Shown here: in pieces, positions 14,366 through 15,177 of the stretch
Layout: the number at the start of each line of letters is the position of its first letter
Numbering within the stretch: position 1 is the first letter of the stretch
Source of the DNA: an uncultured Paraprevotella sp.
GTDB lineage: Bacteria > Bacteroidota > Bacteroidia > Bacteroidales > Bacteroidaceae
Direction of reading: 5' to 3'
NCBI GenBank assembly: GCA_900770805.1
Contig: CAAGLP010000028.1
Location: 1 to 15,177 of the forward strand
DNA: 15,177 bases
Notes under the pieces: generated by a model
The model's input: the letters and a program-made list of their open reading frames with translations, nothing else
The model's database searches: none
What the model was told of the DNA's origin: nothing
Made by a program: the position numbers and the translations under genes

Positions 14366-15177
14366 ATGCAGGAACTACCCAAGGATTTCATAACCCTGAT
14401 GAAGGAACATTATGGCAACCAGGATGCGGAGGCACTATGTGAAGCCTTGCTTGCCACTGAACCTGAAGTGTCTGTCCGCCTGAACAGACGGAAGATATCG
14501 GCATGGTTGCACTCCCCCTCCCTCACAGGGAGGGTTGGGGTGGGTCTCCCAAATCGTGAGGTGGGATGGGAGCCTGTCCCCTGGTGCCCTGATGCCTACT
14601 ACCTGGCAGAGCGCCCTCCCTTTACTTTCGACCCTCTTCTTCATGCCGGAGCCTATTATGTACAGGAGGCGTCGTCTATGTACGTTGCAAAGTTGCTGAA
14701 GGATTACGGTCCCTCCTATCCATGCACCGCCTTGGACCTCTGTGCCGCTCCCGGGGGCAAGAGTACTCTGTTGGCAGGTCTGCTTCCCGAAGGTTCCCTT
14801 CTTCTCAGCAACGAGCCCATGCCCAAGCGTGCCCATGTCCTGGCCGAGAACATGCAGAAGTGGACACGCATGCCCGTGGGCGCATATCCCGTGGAAAGTA
14901 TCGTTACCAACAACTATCCTGCCGACTTCGGCGCTTTCTCCGATTGTTTCGACCTGATAGTTACCGATGTTCCCTGTTCTGGCGAAGGAATGTTCCGCAA
15001 GGACGAACAGGCTGTGGCGGAATGGAGCATGGGCAATGTTATGATGTGTGTAGAGCGTCAGCGTACTATTCTTCGTGACATCTGGCATGCATTGAAACCG
15101 GGCGGTCTGCTTGTCTACAGTACCTGCACTTTTAATCGTTTTGAAGACGAGGACAATGCACGTTGGATATGTTCGGA
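14366..15177 (+). CDS. rRNA cytosine-C5 methyltransferase, RsmB/RsmF (NOL1/NOP2/Sun) type, 3' end outside window
   Basis: 270 residues are open to the window edge without a stop. The enzyme transfers a methyl group from SAM to cytosine C5 in RNA. Visible parts are an N-terminal helical domain (LPKDFITLMKEHYG, SVRLN at 36-40), PWCPDAYYLAERPPFTFDP (72-90), HAGAYYVQEASSM (93-105), the SAM motif LDLCAAPGGKS (123-133), motif IV DVPCSGEGMF with Cys204 and motif VI STCTFNRFED with the catalytic Cys254. HAGAYYVQEASSM and EGMF point to the RsmF side of the family, but the C-terminus is needed to be sure. I start at ATG 14366 because family proteins begin near LP-(K/E)-(D/E)-F; an in-frame ATG at 14342 would add MLGINLDP. 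Residues about 50-62 come from an inserted repeat-like element. No promoter is evident, so read-through from thyA is possible. Confidence 0.9.
   Translation, partial: MQELPKDFITLMKEHYGNQDAEALCEALLATEPEVSVRLNRRKISAWLHSPSLTGRVGVGLPNREVGWEPVPWCPDAYYLAERPPFTFDPLLHAGAYYVQEASSMYVAKLLKDYGPSYPCTALDLCAAPGGKSTLLAGLLPEGSLLLSNEPMPKRAHVLAENMQKWTRMPVGAYPVESIVTNNYPADFGAFSDCFDLIVTDVPCSGEGMFRKDEQAVAEWSMGNVMMCVERQRTILRDIWHALKPGGLLVYSTCTFNRFEDEDNARWICS
14511..14550 (+). repeat. hairpin and G-rich repeat element inside the methyltransferase gene
   Basis: CCCTCCCT (14516-14523) and AGGGAGGG (14527-14534) form a perfect 8-bp stem with a CAC loop, followed by TTGGGGTGGGTCTCCC. It is read in frame as residues 50-62 (SPSLTGRVGVGLP) between SVRLN and VPWCP, where family members are usually shorter and variable. 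The composition, runs of C then G, is unlike the surrounding gene and resembles dispersed intergenic repeats I recall from many bacterial genomes. Exact borders cannot be set from one copy. Confidence 0.65.

Noticed and set aside
14435..15088. A long minus-strand frame with a THPNPPCEGGG-like segment
   Set aside because: It is antisense to the methyltransferase gene, whose motifs are clear on the plus strand; the Pro/Gly segment is just the reverse reading of the G/C-rich repeat.

Overview
The window reads as an ordinary chromosomal stretch from a member of the Bacteroidota, most likely the order Bacteroidales and probably a Prevotella-like genus. The grounds are: a PorQ component of the type IX secretion system, DUF4837 and DUF1573 envelope proteins, a TonB system with two ExbD proteins plus an extra membrane protein, Bacteroidota-type promoters (TTTG, about 20 bp, TAnnTTTG), and start codons that mostly lack Shine-Dalgarno sequences. 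It is densely packed, with no phage, insertion sequence, CRISPR array or defence island visible.

Layout. Bases 2-4866 (+): the 3' end of an alpha-2-macroglobulin-family gene, a DUF4837 lipoprotein, a DUF1573 exported protein with its own promoter (possibly leaderless), and the GTPase gene meaB. Bases 4813-7390 (-): porQ, cmk and ispH, overlapping head to tail in that order of transcription; ispH also overlaps the 3' end of meaB tail to tail by 54 bp. Bases 7391-7559: a divergent promoter region. Bases 7560-10047 (+): tonB, a polyprenyl diphosphate synthase gene, and a TatD-family hydrolase gene. Bases 10172-10259: tRNA-Ser(GGA), followed without a visible terminator or new promoter by exbB, a small four-helix membrane protein gene, exbD and exbD (10310-12779), closed by a clear intrinsic terminator. 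Bases 12896-14215: folA and thyA. From 14366 to the window edge: an rRNA m5C methyltransferase gene of the RsmB/RsmF type, cut by the window end.

How the genes work together. tonB and the exbB/exbD cluster, 2 kb apart, together encode a proton-driven energising complex for outer-membrane receptors, and share a GTT/GCT/CGT-rich codon style that suggests high expression. folA and thyA form the thymidylate cycle. ispH and the polyprenyl synthase lie at two points of the MEP isoprenoid pathway. cmk, tRNA-Ser and the rRNA methyltransferase are housekeeping.

The most unusual part is 14210-14550, a cluster of small repeat elements. It holds ten contiguous 7-bp units that begin inside the last codon of thyA and supply its stop codon, a perfect 20-bp palindrome, and a hairpin plus G-quadruplex element lying in frame inside the methyltransferase gene. 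I see no novel multi-gene system; the repeat-in-gene observation is the best lead.
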